Below are positions 41,781 to 51,355 of a stretch of 64,000 nt of DNA, piece after piece. Numbering within the stretch: the stretch's first letter is position 1; each line of letters starts with the position of its first letter. The stretch lies in contig NZ_KQ410734.1 of NCBI RefSeq assembly GCF_001262505.1, positions 124,001-188,000 on the forward strand. Reading direction: 5' to 3'. This DNA comes from Shinella sp. SUS2. GTDB lineage: Bacteria > Pseudomonadota > Alphaproteobacteria > Rhizobiales > Rhizobiaceae. A program made the translations under genes and the position numbers. Under the pieces are notes generated by a model. The model did not search any database. It saw nothing but the letters and a program-made list of their open reading frames with translations, and was not told the DNA's origin.

Positions 41781-44156
41781 ATGAACGAGGCGGCCTTGAC
41801 GCCAGCGCAGCTGGAATGCCTGAAGGACCTGGAGCGGCAGGTGCTGTGGCATGCCTGCTGGATGATCCATAATGCCAACCACCTGCGCGAAAAGGGCGAG
41901 GTGAAGGTCGGCGGCCACCAGGCCTCCTCGGCCTCGCTCGCCTCGATCATGACGGCACTCTACTTCCATGTGCTGCGGCCGGAGGACCGTGTTGCCGTCA
42001 AGCCGCATGCGTCGCCGGTCTTCCATGCCATCCAGTATCTGATGGGCAACCAGACACGCGAAAAACTCGAGAATTTCCGTGGGTTCGGCGGCGCGCAATC
42101 CTATCCCAGCCGCACCAAGGACATCGACGACGTCGATTTTTCCACCGGTTCCGTCGGGCTTGGCGTGGCGATCACCGCCTTTGCCTCGATCGTGCAGGAC
42201 TACATTGCTGCCAAGCCCTGGGCGAAGACGCAGCCCGGCGGGCGCATGATCGCGCTGGTCGGCGATGCGGAGCTCGACGAGGGCAACATCTATGAATGCC
42301 TGCAGGAAGGCTGGAAACACGATCTGCGCAACACCTGGTGGGTGATCGACTACAACAGGCAGAGCCTGGACGGCGTGGTGCATGAAGGCCTGTGGCAGCG
42401 CATTGAAGGCATTTTCACCGCTTTCGGCTGGGATGTGAAGGTGCTGAAATACGGCGCGCTCCAGCAGGCCGCCTTCCGGGAACCGGGCGGTGAGACGTTG
42501 CGCGACTGGATCGACCGTTGTCCGAACCAGCTCTATTCCGCGCTGACTTTTCAGGGCGGAGCTGCATGGCGCAAGCGTCTCACAGACGAGATCGGCACGC
42601 AGCCGGGTGTCGCCGACCTCCTGGCGGCGCGCAGCGACACCGCGCTTTCCGATCTCATGGGCAACCTTGGCGGCCATTGCCTCGAAACGCTGATCGATAC
42701 GTTCGAGAGTATCGATCACGACCGGCCCACCGTCTTTCTCGCCTATACGATCAAGGGCTGGGGCACGCCGCTTGCCGGCCACAAGGACAATCATGCCGGC
42801 CTGATGACCAAGGCGCAGATGGAGACGTTCCAGGAGCGCGTCGGTGTCGTGCCGGGTACGGAGTGGGAGACGTTCGGGGCAATCCCCTCGCCTGCCCCCG
42901 TACGCGCGTTCCTGAAGACGGTGCCGTTCTTCGCCAAGGGTGCGCGACGCTTCACCTCCCCTGCCGTGCCCTCCTCCGGCCCGGTTTTCCTCGATGACCG
43001 CGAATTGTCGACGCAGGCCGGTTTCGGCAAGATCCTCGATGCGATCGCCAAGCGTGACGATGCCCTTTCGGCACGTATCGTCACCACGGCGCCGGATGTG
43101 ACGGTTTCCACGAATCTCGGGCCCTGGGTCAACCGCCGCGGCCTTTTCGCCCGCGAGCGGATGGCTGACACCTTCCGGGACGAGCGCGTGCCCTCGGCGC
43201 AGAAATGGGAGTTCGGTCCGGCAGGGCAGCATATCGAGCTCGGCATTGCAGAGATGAATCTGTTCCTGCTGCTCGGTGCCGCCGGCCTGTCGCATTCGCT
43301 GTTCGGCGAGCGGCTGCTGCCCATCGGCACGGTCTACGATCCCTTCGTTGCACGTGGCCTCGACGCGTTGAACTATGCCTGCTACCAGGATGCCCGCTTC
43401 ATGATCATCGGTACGCCGTCCGGCGTGACGCTGGCGCCGGAAGGCGGAGCGCACCAGTCGATCGGCTCTCAGCTCATCGGCATGAGCCAGGACGGGTTGG
43501 CAAGCTTCGAGCCGGCTTTCCTCGATGAGCTGTCCGTCATCATGGACTGGTCCTTCGACTACATGCAGCGCGACGGCGACGGCACGCACGACAGGCGCAC
43601 CTGGCTTCGCGACGAGACCGGCGGGTCTGTCTATCTGCGCCTGACGACGCGGCCGCTGGAGCAGATCGCGCTTCGCCGCGAGGATCCGGCCTTCCGGCAA
43701 GGCGTGATCGACGGCGCCTACTGGCTGCGTCCGCCTTCGGCACGCACCCGCATCGTGCTTGCCTATCAGGGGTGCATCGCGCCGGAAGTCTTGATGGCGG
43801 CCGGGCGTCTCGCCGAGACGCATGGCGATGTTTCGGTGCTGGCGGTGACATCGGCCGACAGGCTCAATGCCGGCTGGACGGCGGCGCAGCGCGCCCGCCG
43901 CCAGGGGGATGCCAGCGCCCGCAGCCATATCGAGACGCTGCTTTCCACCGTTCCGCGCGATGCGGGCCTCATCACCGCCACCGATGGCCATCCGGCGACG
44001 CTCGCCTGGCTTGGCGCGGTGGAAGGGAACCGTACGGTTTCGCTCGGTGTCGAGCATTTCGGCCAGACGGGCACGATTGCCGATCTCTATGCGCATTTCG
44101 GCATCGATACACATGCCATCGTGGATGCGGCGCGTTCCTTCCGGACCGCGGGCTGA
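41781..44156 (+). CDS. AceE-like homodimeric 2-oxo-acid dehydrogenase E1 / transketolase-like TPP enzyme
   Basis: 791 residues from ATG 41781 (GGGGAG upstream); E. coli AceE has about 890. Transketolase-superfamily signs are VGGHQASSASLASIMTALYF, the TPP/Mg motif GDAELDEGNIYECLQEGWKHDLRNTWWVIDYNRQSLDG, KGWGTPLAGHKDNHAGL, and in the second half QHIELGIAEMNLFLLLGAAGLSHSLFG and TPSGVTLAPEGGAHQSIGSQLIG. These match AceE more than transketolase. No E2 or E3 gene is nearby, so it either uses the chromosomal complex, acts on a different 2-oxo acid, or works as a stand-alone decarboxylase/ligase. Control by the divergent Lrp-type regulator suggests an amino-acid-derived substrate. Confidence 0.85.
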   Translation: MNEAALTPAQLECLKDLERQVLWHACWMIHNANHLREKGEVKVGGHQASSASLASIMTALYFHVLRPEDRVAVKPHASPVFHAIQYLMGNQTREKLENFRGFGGAQSYPSRTKDIDDVDFSTGSVGLGVAITAFASIVQDYIAAKPWAKTQPGGRMIALVGDAELDEGNIYECLQEGWKHDLRNTWWVIDYNRQSLDGVVHEGLWQRIEGIFTAFGWDVKVLKYGALQQAAFREPGGETLRDWIDRCPNQLYSALTFQGGAAWRKRLTDEIGTQPGVADLLAARSDTALSDLMGNLGGHCLETLIDTFESIDHDRPTVFLAYTIKGWGTPLAGHKDNHAGLMTKAQMETFQERVGVVPGTEWETFGAIPSPAPVRAFLKTVPFFAKGARRFTSPAVPSSGPVFLDDRELSTQAGFGKILDAIAKRDDALSARIVTTAPDVTVSTNLGPWVNRRGLFARERMADTFRDERVPSAQKWEFGPAGQHIELGIAEMNLFLLLGAAGLSHSLFGERLLPIGTVYDPFVARGLDALNYACYQDARFMIIGTPSGVTLAPEGGAHQSIGSQLIGMSQDGLASFEPAFLDELSVIMDWSFDYMQRDGDGTHDRRTWLRDETGGSVYLRLTTRPLEQIALRREDPAFRQGVIDGAYWLRPPSARTRIVLAYQGCIAPEVLMAAGRLAETHGDVSVLAVTSADRLNAGWTAAQRARRQGDASARSHIETLLSTVPRDAGLITATDGHPATLAWLGAVEGNRTVSLGVEHFGQTGTIADLYAHFGIDTHAIVDAARSFRTAG

Positions 44157-44165
44157 AACGGAGTA

Positions 44166-44187
44166 CGGCAGCCCCTGCGGGCTGCCG
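44166..44187. terminator. Hairpin terminator after the E1 gene
   Basis: CGGCAGCCC (44166-44174), loop CTGC, GGGCTGCCG (44179-44187): a perfect 9-bp stem ten bases past the E1 stop, between convergent genes. There is no T-tract; it probably works for both directions, possibly aided by Rho. Confidence 0.6.
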
Positions 44188-44282
44188 GCAGCCTTTGCAG
44201 GGTTTGTGTGGCGCCGAAGATCCTTCGGCGCTGTGCCGCCCTCAACACATCGAGGGGATCCGCCGTGTGAGGTGGGCCCTCG

Positions 44283-44786
44283 TCAGGTCCATTCGTGTGC
44301 CCGCTCCGTTCGGTAAGGCCGCTCGGCAACAAAGAGCGACGGGGCGTGGCCGGCGACATAGTGCATGGCATCCGCATCGTCGTTGAAGCCGACAAAGACC
44401 ATGAGCATGGCGCGGGCAGCCGGATGACCCTTCCGGCGGTAGGAAAAACGGATGGCGCAATGCGGATACTGCGTATCCAGTGTGCCTTTGCCTTCGTTGC
44501 TCTCGCCGGTGAGCGCAACGAACTGGCCGAGAGCAAAGAACCGATCGATGGCGGCAAAGGCCGAGGCTTGCGACATCTGCTGGTTTGTGCCGGCCCCGGC
44601 GGGGCGGCCGTAATAGAGGTTATCGGTCTGGCTTTTGCGGCGCGCCGTTTCATAGACGACGAGGCCGCCTGCCACCGCCAGCTCCAGATGGGCGCTAAAA
44701 GTCTGGAAGCGTTCGGGATGGCGATCCAGCTCCGTAAACAGACCTCTCAGGTCGGCGACATAGTCTGCGTACAGCGCAGCGTTCAT
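44283..44786 (-). CDS. Hypothetical protein downstream of the cat-ben operon
   Basis: 167 residues that I do not recognise. It has no signal peptide and no membrane segment. It begins MNAALYADYVADLRGLFTEL and has conserved-looking patches VVYETARRKSQTDNLYYGRP, QYPHCAIRFSYRRKGHPAARAMLMVFVGFND and AERPYRTERAHEWT. GGTGAGCC lies upstream of ATG 44786. It follows benK on the same strand after a 144-base gap containing a very strong hairpin, so it may be either the weakly expressed last gene of the benzoate operon or independent. Confidence 0.6.
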   Translation of the reverse strand: MNAALYADYVADLRGLFTELDRHPERFQTFSAHLELAVAGGLVVYETARRKSQTDNLYYGRPAGAGTNQQMSQASAFAAIDRFFALGQFVALTGESNEGKGTLDTQYPHCAIRFSYRRKGHPAARAMLMVFVGFNDDADAMHYVAGHAPSLFVAERPYRTERAHEWT

Positions 44787-44831
44787 GGAAGGCTCACCTT
44801 TGAAATTCCGGTCGAAGTGCTGCGCTCCCTA

Positions 44832-44871
44832 ACACAGGCACGGCGGCGTGAAAACGCCGCCGTGCCTGTGT
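44832..44871. terminator. Perfect 18-bp hairpin after benK
   Basis: The arms ACACAGGCACGGCGGCGT (44832-44849) and its exact complement (44854-44871) enclose GAAA on the plus strand and TTTC on the minus strand. This is the strongest hairpin noted in the window, about 60 bases past the benK stop. On the minus strand no T-run follows, so it may act as a terminator with Rho or as a 3' stabiliser of the long operon mRNA. Confidence 0.7.
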
Positions 44872-44930
44872 GGTTGACCCGGAGAGGATCCTCCGACCAA
44901 CCGTCTTTATCCTCGTGAGCCCATCTGCGC

Positions 44931-46262
44931 TTAGGCCGTGACGAGCGTGGCCGCCTCCGCGCGGCGTGCATGGCTGAAGGCGAAGGCCAGCATGGCAAGT
45001 GTCGAGATCGCTGCCGGTACGGCAAAGATCAGGAAGTTCTGCTGCAAGGGCAGTTCCTTTGCCAGCAGCATGCCGCCAAGCGTCGGCCCGACAATGGCAC
45101 CGATGCGGCCGACGCCGGATGCCCAACCAAGGCCGGTGGAGCGGACCGAGAGGTTGTAGAGCTGGGCGACGCTGGCATAGAGCAGGATCTGCGTGCCGAT
45201 CGTGGTGGCACCGGCGATGAAGACCACAAGGAACAGCAGTGTTACCGGCAGGCCGAAACCGACGAGCGCGATCGACAGCGTGGCCGCGGCGAAGTATCCG
45301 ATTACCACCTTCGGCAGGCCGAACCGGTCACCGAGCCAGCCGCCGGCAATCGCGCCGGCCATGCCGCCGAAGTTGAGCGAGAAGAGCGTCATCAGGCTGG
45401 CCTTTTCCGCATAGCCGGCTTCCTGCATGACCTTCGGCAGCCAGGAGGAAAGCAGATAGACGAGCAGAAGGCAGCAGAAGAAGGCGGCCCAGAGCAGAAC
45501 TGTCCGCGTTGCCCGCTGGTGGCGGAAGAGTTCCGCGACCGATGCGGCGGCGCCTTTTGTCTCCGTGAAGACGAGCGTGTCGTCGCTCATCAGGCGTTCC
45601 CCCGTTTCGATGCGGGCATAGATGCGCCGGGCCTCGTCCTGCCGGCCCTGGCGCAGCAGGAAGCCGAGCGATTCTGGCAGTTTCCACAGGATGAGAGGCA
45701 GGATCAGCAAGGGAACGGCGGCGACGAAGAACATCGGCTGCCAGCCATATTGCGGGATCATCCAGATGCCGAGGCTTGCGGCGACCATGCCGCCGACCGA
45801 GTAGCCGGAAAACATCAACGCCACCATCGTGCTGCGCAGCCGTTTCGGCGCATATTCGTTCATGAGGGCGACGACATTGGGCATGAGGCCGCCACAGCCG
45901 AGGCCTGCGAAGAAACGATAGACCGTAAATTCGCCCGGCGAGGCGGCAAAGCCCGTCAGCAGCGTCGAGACCGTGAACAGCACGAAGCTGATCGCAATGC
46001 CCTTCTTGCGCCCGATCTTGTCGGCGAGCGGTCCGAAGATCAGCGCGCCGAACATCATGCCGAACAGCGCCCAGGCCTGCAGCGCACCGGCCTGAGGTTT
46101 GCTCAGCCCCCATTCCTTGATCAACGTCGGCAACACCGTGCCGGCGATGAAGACGTCATAGCCGTCGGCGATCAGCAGCAGCGCGCAGAGCACCACCACC
46201 GTCCATTGAAAACTGCCGAAGCGAGCCTTGTCGATCGCCTCGTTCACATCGATCTTGCGCAT
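44931..46262 (-). CDS. benK: MFS aromatic acid:H+ symporter (benzoate transporter BenK-like)
   Basis: 443 residues from ATG 46262 behind GGGAGG (GTG 46268 is in frame but too close to the ribosome site). Twelve membrane segments. The aromatic-acid symporter signature is present: Asp in the first segment (LLIADGYDVFIAGTVLPTLIKEWG), motif A GPLADKIGRKKGIAISFVLF, and FFAGLGCGGLMPNVVALMNEYAPKRLRSTMVALMFSGYSVGG. It imports benzoate or a related acid for the BenABCD enzymes encoded just upstream in the same transcript. Confidence 0.92.
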   Translation of the reverse strand: MRKIDVNEAIDKARFGSFQWTVVVLCALLLIADGYDVFIAGTVLPTLIKEWGLSKPQAGALQAWALFGMMFGALIFGPLADKIGRKKGIAISFVLFTVSTLLTGFAASPGEFTVYRFFAGLGCGGLMPNVVALMNEYAPKRLRSTMVALMFSGYSVGGMVAASLGIWMIPQYGWQPMFFVAAVPLLILPLILWKLPESLGFLLRQGRQDEARRIYARIETGERLMSDDTLVFTETKGAAASVAELFRHQRATRTVLLWAAFFCCLLLVYLLSSWLPKVMQEAGYAEKASLMTLFSLNFGGMAGAIAGGWLGDRFGLPKVVIGYFAAATLSIALVGFGLPVTLLFLVVFIAGATTIGTQILLYASVAQLYNLSVRSTGLGWASGVGRIGAIVGPTLGGMLLAKELPLQQNFLIFAVPAAISTLAMLAFAFSHARRAEAATLVTA

Positions 46263-46295
46263 GGTCACCCCTCCCAGAGTGCGGTTGAAATGTTG

Positions 46296-47084
46296 TCAGC
46301 CGAGATCGCCGCCGGCGACCGGCAGGATGTTCCCGGTGATGTAGGCGGCCTCGTCGGAGGCCAGGAACAGGATCGGCGCGACCTGTTCGTCGATGCTGCC
46401 GTAGCGCTTCAGGAAGCTCGAACCCTTCACCTGTTCGACGACCTCGGCCATCCAGGCCTTTTCGCGCGCAGTGTCGCCTTCCGCGTTTCGCGGGATGCGA
46501 CGTGACGGCGCTTCGGTGCCGCCGGGAGCGGTAGCGACGACACGGATGCCGAGACCGGCCACTTCCATCGCCAGCGATTGCGTGAGGGCATTCACCCCAC
46601 CCTTGGCCGCCGAATAAGGCACGCGGTGAATGCCGCGCGTGGCGTTTGACGAGACGTTGACGATGGTGCCGCCGCCCCGCGCCAACAGGATCGGCAGCAC
46701 GGCGTGGCAGCAGTAGAGCGTCGGCATCAGCGAGCGCCGGATTTCCGCATCGATCTGCGCCGGCTCGAATTCGGCATAGGGCCGCATGCGGATCGCGCCG
46801 CCGACATTGTTGATGAGGATGTCGATGCCGCCGAATTTTTCGGTGGCGGCCTGCATTGCGGCTGCCGCGCCTTCATAGGTTTCAAGGTCGGCGGTGAACG
46901 CTGCCGCCTCTCCGCCACTCGCTTCGCTGGCAACATCTGCGACGAAGTCGGCGCGATCGACGAACAGCACCTTGCCGCCTTCTGCCGCGGCGCGCAGCGC
47001 CACCGCCCGCCCGATGCCCTGGGCCGCGCCGGTCACCACCAGCACCTTGCCGGCAAAGCGGCCCGGGAAACAGGACGCGCTCAT
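46296..47084 (-). CDS. benD: 1,6-dihydroxycyclohexa-2,4-diene-1-carboxylate dehydrogenase
   Basis: 262-residue SDR: VLVVTGAAQGIGRAVALRAAAEGG, NNVGGAIRMRPY, catalytic Ser and YSAAKGGVNALTQSLAMEVAG with the complete YxxxK, and the C-terminus ITGNILPVAGGDLG. It oxidises the cis-diol carboxylate made by BenABC with NAD+ and decarboxylates it to catechol. The gene starts inside the benC stop (ATGA) and is followed by benK, the expected ben order. Confidence 0.95.
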   Translation of the reverse strand: MSASCFPGRFAGKVLVVTGAAQGIGRAVALRAAAEGGKVLFVDRADFVADVASEASGGEAAAFTADLETYEGAAAAMQAATEKFGGIDILINNVGGAIRMRPYAEFEPAQIDAEIRRSLMPTLYCCHAVLPILLARGGGTIVNVSSNATRGIHRVPYSAAKGGVNALTQSLAMEVAGLGIRVVATAPGGTEAPSRRIPRNAEGDTAREKAWMAEVVEQVKGSSFLKRYGSIDEQVAPILFLASDEAAYITGNILPVAGGDLG

Positions 47085-48109
47085 GTGCCTGCTCCCGCTG
47101 CCGCATTGGGCGTGAATTTTTCGTAGTGGAAGCTGTTCGGCTTCACGCCGCTTGCGTCGAAATGCCGGCGCACGGCATCGACCATCGGCGGCGGGCCGCA
47201 GAGATAGACGTCGACATCGCCGCCGTTCAGAAGTTCCGCTGGCATGTGCTGCGTCACCCAGCCTTTGCGCGGATGGCTGGAGGCCTCCTCGGCCACGACC
47301 GTGCTGTAGCTGAAGTTCGGCAGGCGCCGGGTATAGGCCTCGATCTCCTCGACGAGCACGAGATCAAGGTCGCGCGTCACGCCGTAGATGAGATGGATGC
47401 GCTCTTCGGATCTGTCCTGCACCAACCCCTCCAGCATGGAGAGGAACGGTGCGAGGCCGGTGCCGCCGGCAAGCAGCAGCAGCGGGCGCTTGACCTCGCG
47501 GAGGTAGAAACTGCCGAGGGGGCCGGTGATGTCGAGCCGTTCACCGATAGCGGCCTGTTCGAGCCAGGTGCTCATGACGCCGCCGGGGATCTTCTTGATC
47601 AGGAAGCCGACACGCCCGGCGCCCGGTACCGTGCTGAAAGAGTAGGAGCGGCTCTGGCCACTGCCCGGAACGGCGATGTTGACATATTGTCCGGAGAGGA
47701 ACGCAGGCGCCGCCCCTCCCCCGTCCATGTCGAGTTCCAGCACGATCGCGGCGTCGTTGTGCGGGGCGATCTTCGCTACCGTCGCGGCGAAACTCTGCTG
47801 GCCCGTCTTGCAGGCGAGCGAGGTCGTCGGCACCGACAGCACGCAATCCGATGTCGGCTTCATCTGGCAGGTCAACACCAGGCCGCCGTCTGCCTCGTCG
47901 GCCGTCAACGCGTCCTCGATATAGTCGTCACCGAGGTCGTAGCTGCCACTTTCGGCGCGGCACTTGCAGGTGCCGCACACGCCGTCGGAACAGTCCATCG
48001 GCAGGTTGATCTTGGCGCGATAGGCGGCGTCGAGGACCTTCTCGCCGCTGTTGCAGCCGATGAAACGGGTAACGCCGTCCTCGAAGTTCAAAGCGATCTT
48101 GTAGCACAT
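47081..48109 (-). CDS. benC: Benzoate 1,2-dioxygenase electron-transfer component
   Basis: 342 residues. The N-terminal plant-type [2Fe-2S] ferredoxin domain has Cys in MDCSDGVCGTCKC and a later LTCQM. A ferredoxin-NADP-reductase-like part follows: the FAD site RSYSFSTVPG, NAD motif LLAGGTGLAPFLSMLEG and terminal YLCGPPPMVDAVRRHF. It passes electrons from NADH to the BenAB oxygenase. GGAGGAGCC precedes the ATG; benB ends 36 bases before. Confidence 0.95.
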   Translation of the reverse strand: MCYKIALNFEDGVTRFIGCNSGEKVLDAAYRAKINLPMDCSDGVCGTCKCRAESGSYDLGDDYIEDALTADEADGGLVLTCQMKPTSDCVLSVPTTSLACKTGQQSFAATVAKIAPHNDAAIVLELDMDGGGAAPAFLSGQYVNIAVPGSGQSRSYSFSTVPGAGRVGFLIKKIPGGVMSTWLEQAAIGERLDITGPLGSFYLREVKRPLLLLAGGTGLAPFLSMLEGLVQDRSEERIHLIYGVTRDLDLVLVEEIEAYTRRLPNFSYSTVVAEEASSHPRKGWVTQHMPAELLNGGDVDVYLCGPPPMVDAVRRHFDASGVKPNSFHYEKFTPNAAAGAGT

Positions 48110-48145
48110 GGCTCCTCCTCCTCAGGGTGCCGGACTGTCCGGTCG

Positions 48146-48634
48146 TCAGATGTGGTAGACGTCGATGACCTGGCGGATGTAATCGTCCTTCAGCACGATC
48201 TTCTTGTTGGCGATCACGAGGTCGCCGCCGCTCTCGCGCAGCGTGACGAACACGGTGCCGAAGAAGTGGTCGGTGACCTTGTAGCGATGGTTGAGGGTGT
48301 GGAAGTTGTAGCGTACGTCGACCTCGCCGCCGCGCGCGGTCACCACCTCGACATTGGCGATCATGTGGCAGGTGCGCGGCTCGGGCGTGGAAGCGCCCGA
48401 ACGCTCGGTCTTGATGCGGAAGACACGGTCTTCAAGGCCGTCGCGGCTTGGGTAGTAGATCAGCGAGATCTGCGCGTGCGGATCCTCAGTGATCTGGTCG
48501 TCGTCGTCCCAGGCGGGCATCCAGTAGGTGACGTCGGGGGCATAACAGGTCAGCCACTCGTCCCACTGGCGATCGTCGAGAAGGCGTGCCTCCTTGTAGA
48601 GGAAGGCGCAAATGGTGTCGTAAGAGATGTTCAT
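48146..48634 (-). CDS. benB: Benzoate 1,2-dioxygenase small (β) subunit
   Basis: 162 residues from ATG 48634, the length of ring-hydroxylating dioxygenase β subunits (NTF2-like fold). Family segments are [45 protein letters not shown] and [25 protein letters not shown]. It is structural, forming the α3β3 oxygenase with BenA. The start overlaps the benA stop by 4 bases. Confidence 0.95.
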   Translation of the reverse strand: MNISYDTICAFLYKEARLLDDRQWDEWLTCYAPDVTYWMPAWDDDDQITEDPHAQISLIYYPSRDGLEDRVFRIKTERSGASTPEPRTCHMIANVEVVTARGGEVDVRYNFHTLNHRYKVTDHFFGTVFVTLRESGGDLVIANKKIVLKDDYIRQVIDVYHI

Positions 48635-49989
48635 GCCGACGCTCCTTCCGCTTCCGCGGCGAGCGCCTTGCGCATCACCCTGGCCCAATATTCATGCTGG
48701 CGGACGAACAGGCCCTCGTCCTCGCTGCGCTCTCCCGAGAGCAGCGGCGTGATGCCCATGCGTTTTGCATTGTCGTCAGGTCCATCGATCCAGAGCGGGG
48801 CACCGCGCGACATGTCGTTCCAGAGGGCCGTGATCCCGGCATAGCTGGCCTGACAGGCGCGGAATTCCTCGAGATCATCGGCCGTGCCCATGCCGGAGAC
48901 ATTGAAGAAATCCTCGTACTGGCGGATGCGCAGCGCGCGGTTTTCGGCGCTCTCGCCCTTCGGGGCGAAGCAGAAGATGCTGATCTCCGTCTTGTCGACG
49001 CTGATCGGGCGCGTCACGCGGATCTGCGTGGAAAACTGGTCCATCAGGAAGACATTCGGATAGAGGCAGAGATTGCGCGTCTGGTTGACGATGACATCCG
49101 CCTTGTCAGCACCGACGCGGGTCTTGATTTCCTCGCGGTTGCTGTAGACCGGCCGCACCTCCGGGTTCATCGTGGTCGTCCAGAGCAGGATATGCCCATG
49201 GTCGAAGCCGTAGACTCCGGCGACCGACTTACTCCAGCTGTTGGCATCGATCGCCTTGGTGCCTTCCTCAGCCCGGCGGCCCATGGTGGCGGCATAGTTC
49301 CAGTGCACGCTGCTGACATGGTAGCCGTCGCAGCCGTTCTCCATCTGCAGCTTCCAGTTCCCGTCATAGATGTAGGAGGAATTGCCGCGCAGAACCTCCA
49401 GCCCGTCGGGTGCCTGGTCGACAATCTGGTCGATGATCGCTTTGGTTTCGCCGAGATAGTCGGCAAGTGGCAGTACGTCCGCATTGAGGCTGCCGAAGAG
49501 GAAGCCGCGGTAGTTCTCGAAGCGCGGCACGCGCTTCAGATCATGCGAGCCATCCGTGTCGAACTGCGGGGGATATTGCGTGGTCTTGCCGTCCTTGACC
49601 TTCAGCAGCCTGCCGCCGTTGGAAAAGGTCCAGCCGTGGAAGGGACAGGTGAAGCTGCCCTTGTTGCCATGTTTGCGTCGGCAGAGCATCGCACCACGGT
49701 GGGCGCAGGCATTGATCATCGCGTGCAGGACGCCGGCCTTGTCGCGGGTGATGACCACCGGCTGGCGGCCGATAGTGGTGGTGTAATAGTCGTTGTTGTC
49801 GGGGATCTGGCTTTCGTGGGCGAGATAGACCCAGTTGCTTTCGAAGATGTACTTCATCTCCAGTTCGAACAGGTCGGCGTTGGTGAAGATGTCGCGACGG
49901 CAGCGGAATACGCCGGCTTCGTGGTCATCCTGCACCGCGTTGGCGAGCAGTTCGTCGAGTTCCTGCGCCTTGTCCAGGATCGTAGGCAT
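48631..49989 (-). CDS. benA: Benzoate 1,2-dioxygenase large (α) subunit
   Basis: 452 residues from ATG 49989 behind GGAGGAGCC. The Rieske cluster ligands are in [14 protein letters not shown] and CPFHGWTF (CxH...CxxH). The mononuclear iron site is in [15 protein letters not shown]. It adds dioxygen to benzoate to give the 1,2-dihydrodiol carboxylate. Close relatives accept toluate or anthranilate, but the immediate benBCD and cat genes support benzoate. It follows catA by 76 bases. Confidence 0.95.
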   Translation of the reverse strand: MPTILDKAQELDELLANAVQDDHEAGVFRCRRDIFTNADLFELEMKYIFESNWVYLAHESQIPDNNDYYTTTIGRQPVVITRDKAGVLHAMINACAHRGAMLCRRKHGNKGSFTCPFHGWTFSNGGRLLKVKDGKTTQYPPQFDTDGSHDLKRVPRFENYRGFLFGSLNADVLPLADYLGETKAIIDQIVDQAPDGLEVLRGNSSYIYDGNWKLQMENGCDGYHVSSVHWNYAATMGRRAEEGTKAIDANSWSKSVAGVYGFDHGHILLWTTTMNPEVRPVYSNREEIKTRVGADKADVIVNQTRNLCLYPNVFLMDQFSTQIRVTRPISVDKTEISIFCFAPKGESAENRALRIRQYEDFFNVSGMGTADDLEEFRACQASYAGITALWNDMSRGAPLWIDGPDDNAKRMGITPLLSGERSEDEGLFVRQHEYWARVMRKALAAEAEGASA

Positions 49990-50065
49990 GGCTCCTCCTC
50001 TCATGGCAGCCGCCGCTCGGCGGCGCCATTGCAACGATGTCGGTTGAAGAAAGGCTGGGGCGGCT

Positions 50066-51004
50066 TTACGCGGCCGCCCGCTTGCGCTGCAGGTTGATCT
50101 GGTTGTCGACCCCGTTCACCAGCGCAGTGAGGCCGATATCGAACACGATCTCGGCAAACGGTCCCTCCAGGCCGTTGGCCCTGATGCTCGTGTCGTCGGT
50201 CCGCTCGGTGATAGCCGGGACGAGGCCGTCGCGGGTGGCGTAGGCGAAGTCGTCGTTGACCAGCGGATCACCCGCGATGTTGATCTGAGTGGTCAGCTTG
50301 CGGTGGCCATCGGCACTGATGAAGAAATGGATGTGTGCCGGGCGCTGGCCATGGCGGCCGAGGGCGGAAAGAAGCTGTTCGGTCGGGCTGCCGGGGGGCA
50401 CGCCGTAGCCCTTGGGCACGATGCTCCGGAACCTGTAACAGCCCTTGTCGTCGGTGACGATCGTGCGGCGCATGTTGAACGGCGCCTGCTTGCCGGTCGG
50501 GTCGAAGTGGGAATAGAAGCCGCGCGTGTCGCAGTGCCAGACTTCCACTGTTGCGCCGGGAAGCGGTGTGCCGTCGGCGTCGCGAACGGTGCCGTGCATT
50601 ATCAGGGTGTGGCCGTTGGTATCCGTGCCGTCGTCGAGCCGCGCGAAACCATGCGCGACAGGCGCGCCGGCGACATAGAGCGGACCTTCGATGGTGCGCG
50701 GTGTTCCGTTCTTGATGCCAAGGTCCTCGTCGATGGCGTCGAGGCGCTCATCAAGGAAATGGTCGAGGCCGAGGCCGGGCGAGATGAGGCCGGCCTGGCC
50801 TGTGGCGCCGATCTCGTTGAGCCAGGCGATGCCGGCCCAGTATTCGTCAGGGGTGATGTCGAGATCATCGATCGCCCTGAACAGATCCGACAGCAGGCGG
50901 TGGGTGATCTCCTTCATGCGCGGGCTGCCACCCGGCTTGTCGAGTCCGCTGACGACCTTCAGAAAATCCTGTATTTCCGGCCTGTCGAAAATCCTCACAG
51001 TCAT
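50066..51004 (-). CDS. catA: Catechol 1,2-dioxygenase (intradiol)
   Basis: 312 residues. An N-terminal helical dimerisation part is followed by the intradiol dioxygenase barrel. Non-haem Fe(III) ligands are Tyr in [13 protein letters not shown], Tyr in [11 protein letters not shown] and two His in [14 protein letters not shown]. It opens catechol to cis,cis-muconate. It is encoded between catC and benA, so the whole benzoate-to-muconolactone route is on one transcript. GGAGGAGGG lies upstream of the start. Confidence 0.96.
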   Translation of the reverse strand: MTVRIFDRPEIQDFLKVVSGLDKPGGSPRMKEITHRLLSDLFRAIDDLDITPDEYWAGIAWLNEIGATGQAGLISPGLGLDHFLDERLDAIDEDLGIKNGTPRTIEGPLYVAGAPVAHGFARLDDGTDTNGHTLIMHGTVRDADGTPLPGATVEVWHCDTRGFYSHFDPTGKQAPFNMRRTIVTDDKGCYRFRSIVPKGYGVPPGSPTEQLLSALGRHGQRPAHIHFFISADGHRKLTTQINIAGDPLVNDDFAYATRDGLVPAITERTDDTSIRANGLEGPFAEIVFDIGLTALVNGVDNQINLQRKRAAA

Positions 51005-51052
51005 GATAGCCCTCCTCCGGGTCTAGGTTGCGCCAAACGGTTTCGCGTCCGC

Positions 51053-51343
51053 TCAGGTGTCGTCCTCGCGGACTGACGAGGGGTGGCGCAGCAGCGGCGT
51101 CACCTTGATGGTCATGAATTTGAACAGGGGCAGCGCCGTCAGGACCGCGTGCAGTTCGGCATTGTCCTTGACGTCGAAAATACTGACATTCGCGTATTCC
51201 CCGGCGATGCGCCAAATGTGGCGCCACGTGCCGCTGTCCTGCAGCGCCTGTGCGTAGGCTTTTTCCCGTGCAAGGATGTCCACCGTTTCCTCTTGCGGCA
51301 GATCGTGGGGAATGTGGACGTCCATTCGCACCTGGAAAAGCAT
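51053..51343 (-). CDS. catC: Muconolactone δ-isomerase
   Basis: 96 residues, exactly the family length: MLFQVRMDVHIPHDLP, EKAYAQALQDSGTWRHIWRIAGEYANVSIFDVKDNAELHAVLTALPLFKFM and TPLLRHPSS. It converts muconolactone to 3-oxoadipate enol-lactone as a decamer. AGGAGG upstream of ATG 51343; 12 bases after catB. Confidence 0.96.
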   Translation of the reverse strand: MLFQVRMDVHIPHDLPQEETVDILAREKAYAQALQDSGTWRHIWRIAGEYANVSIFDVKDNAELHAVLTALPLFKFMTIKVTPLLRHPSSVREDDT

Positions 51344-51355
51344 GGGCTTGTCCTC

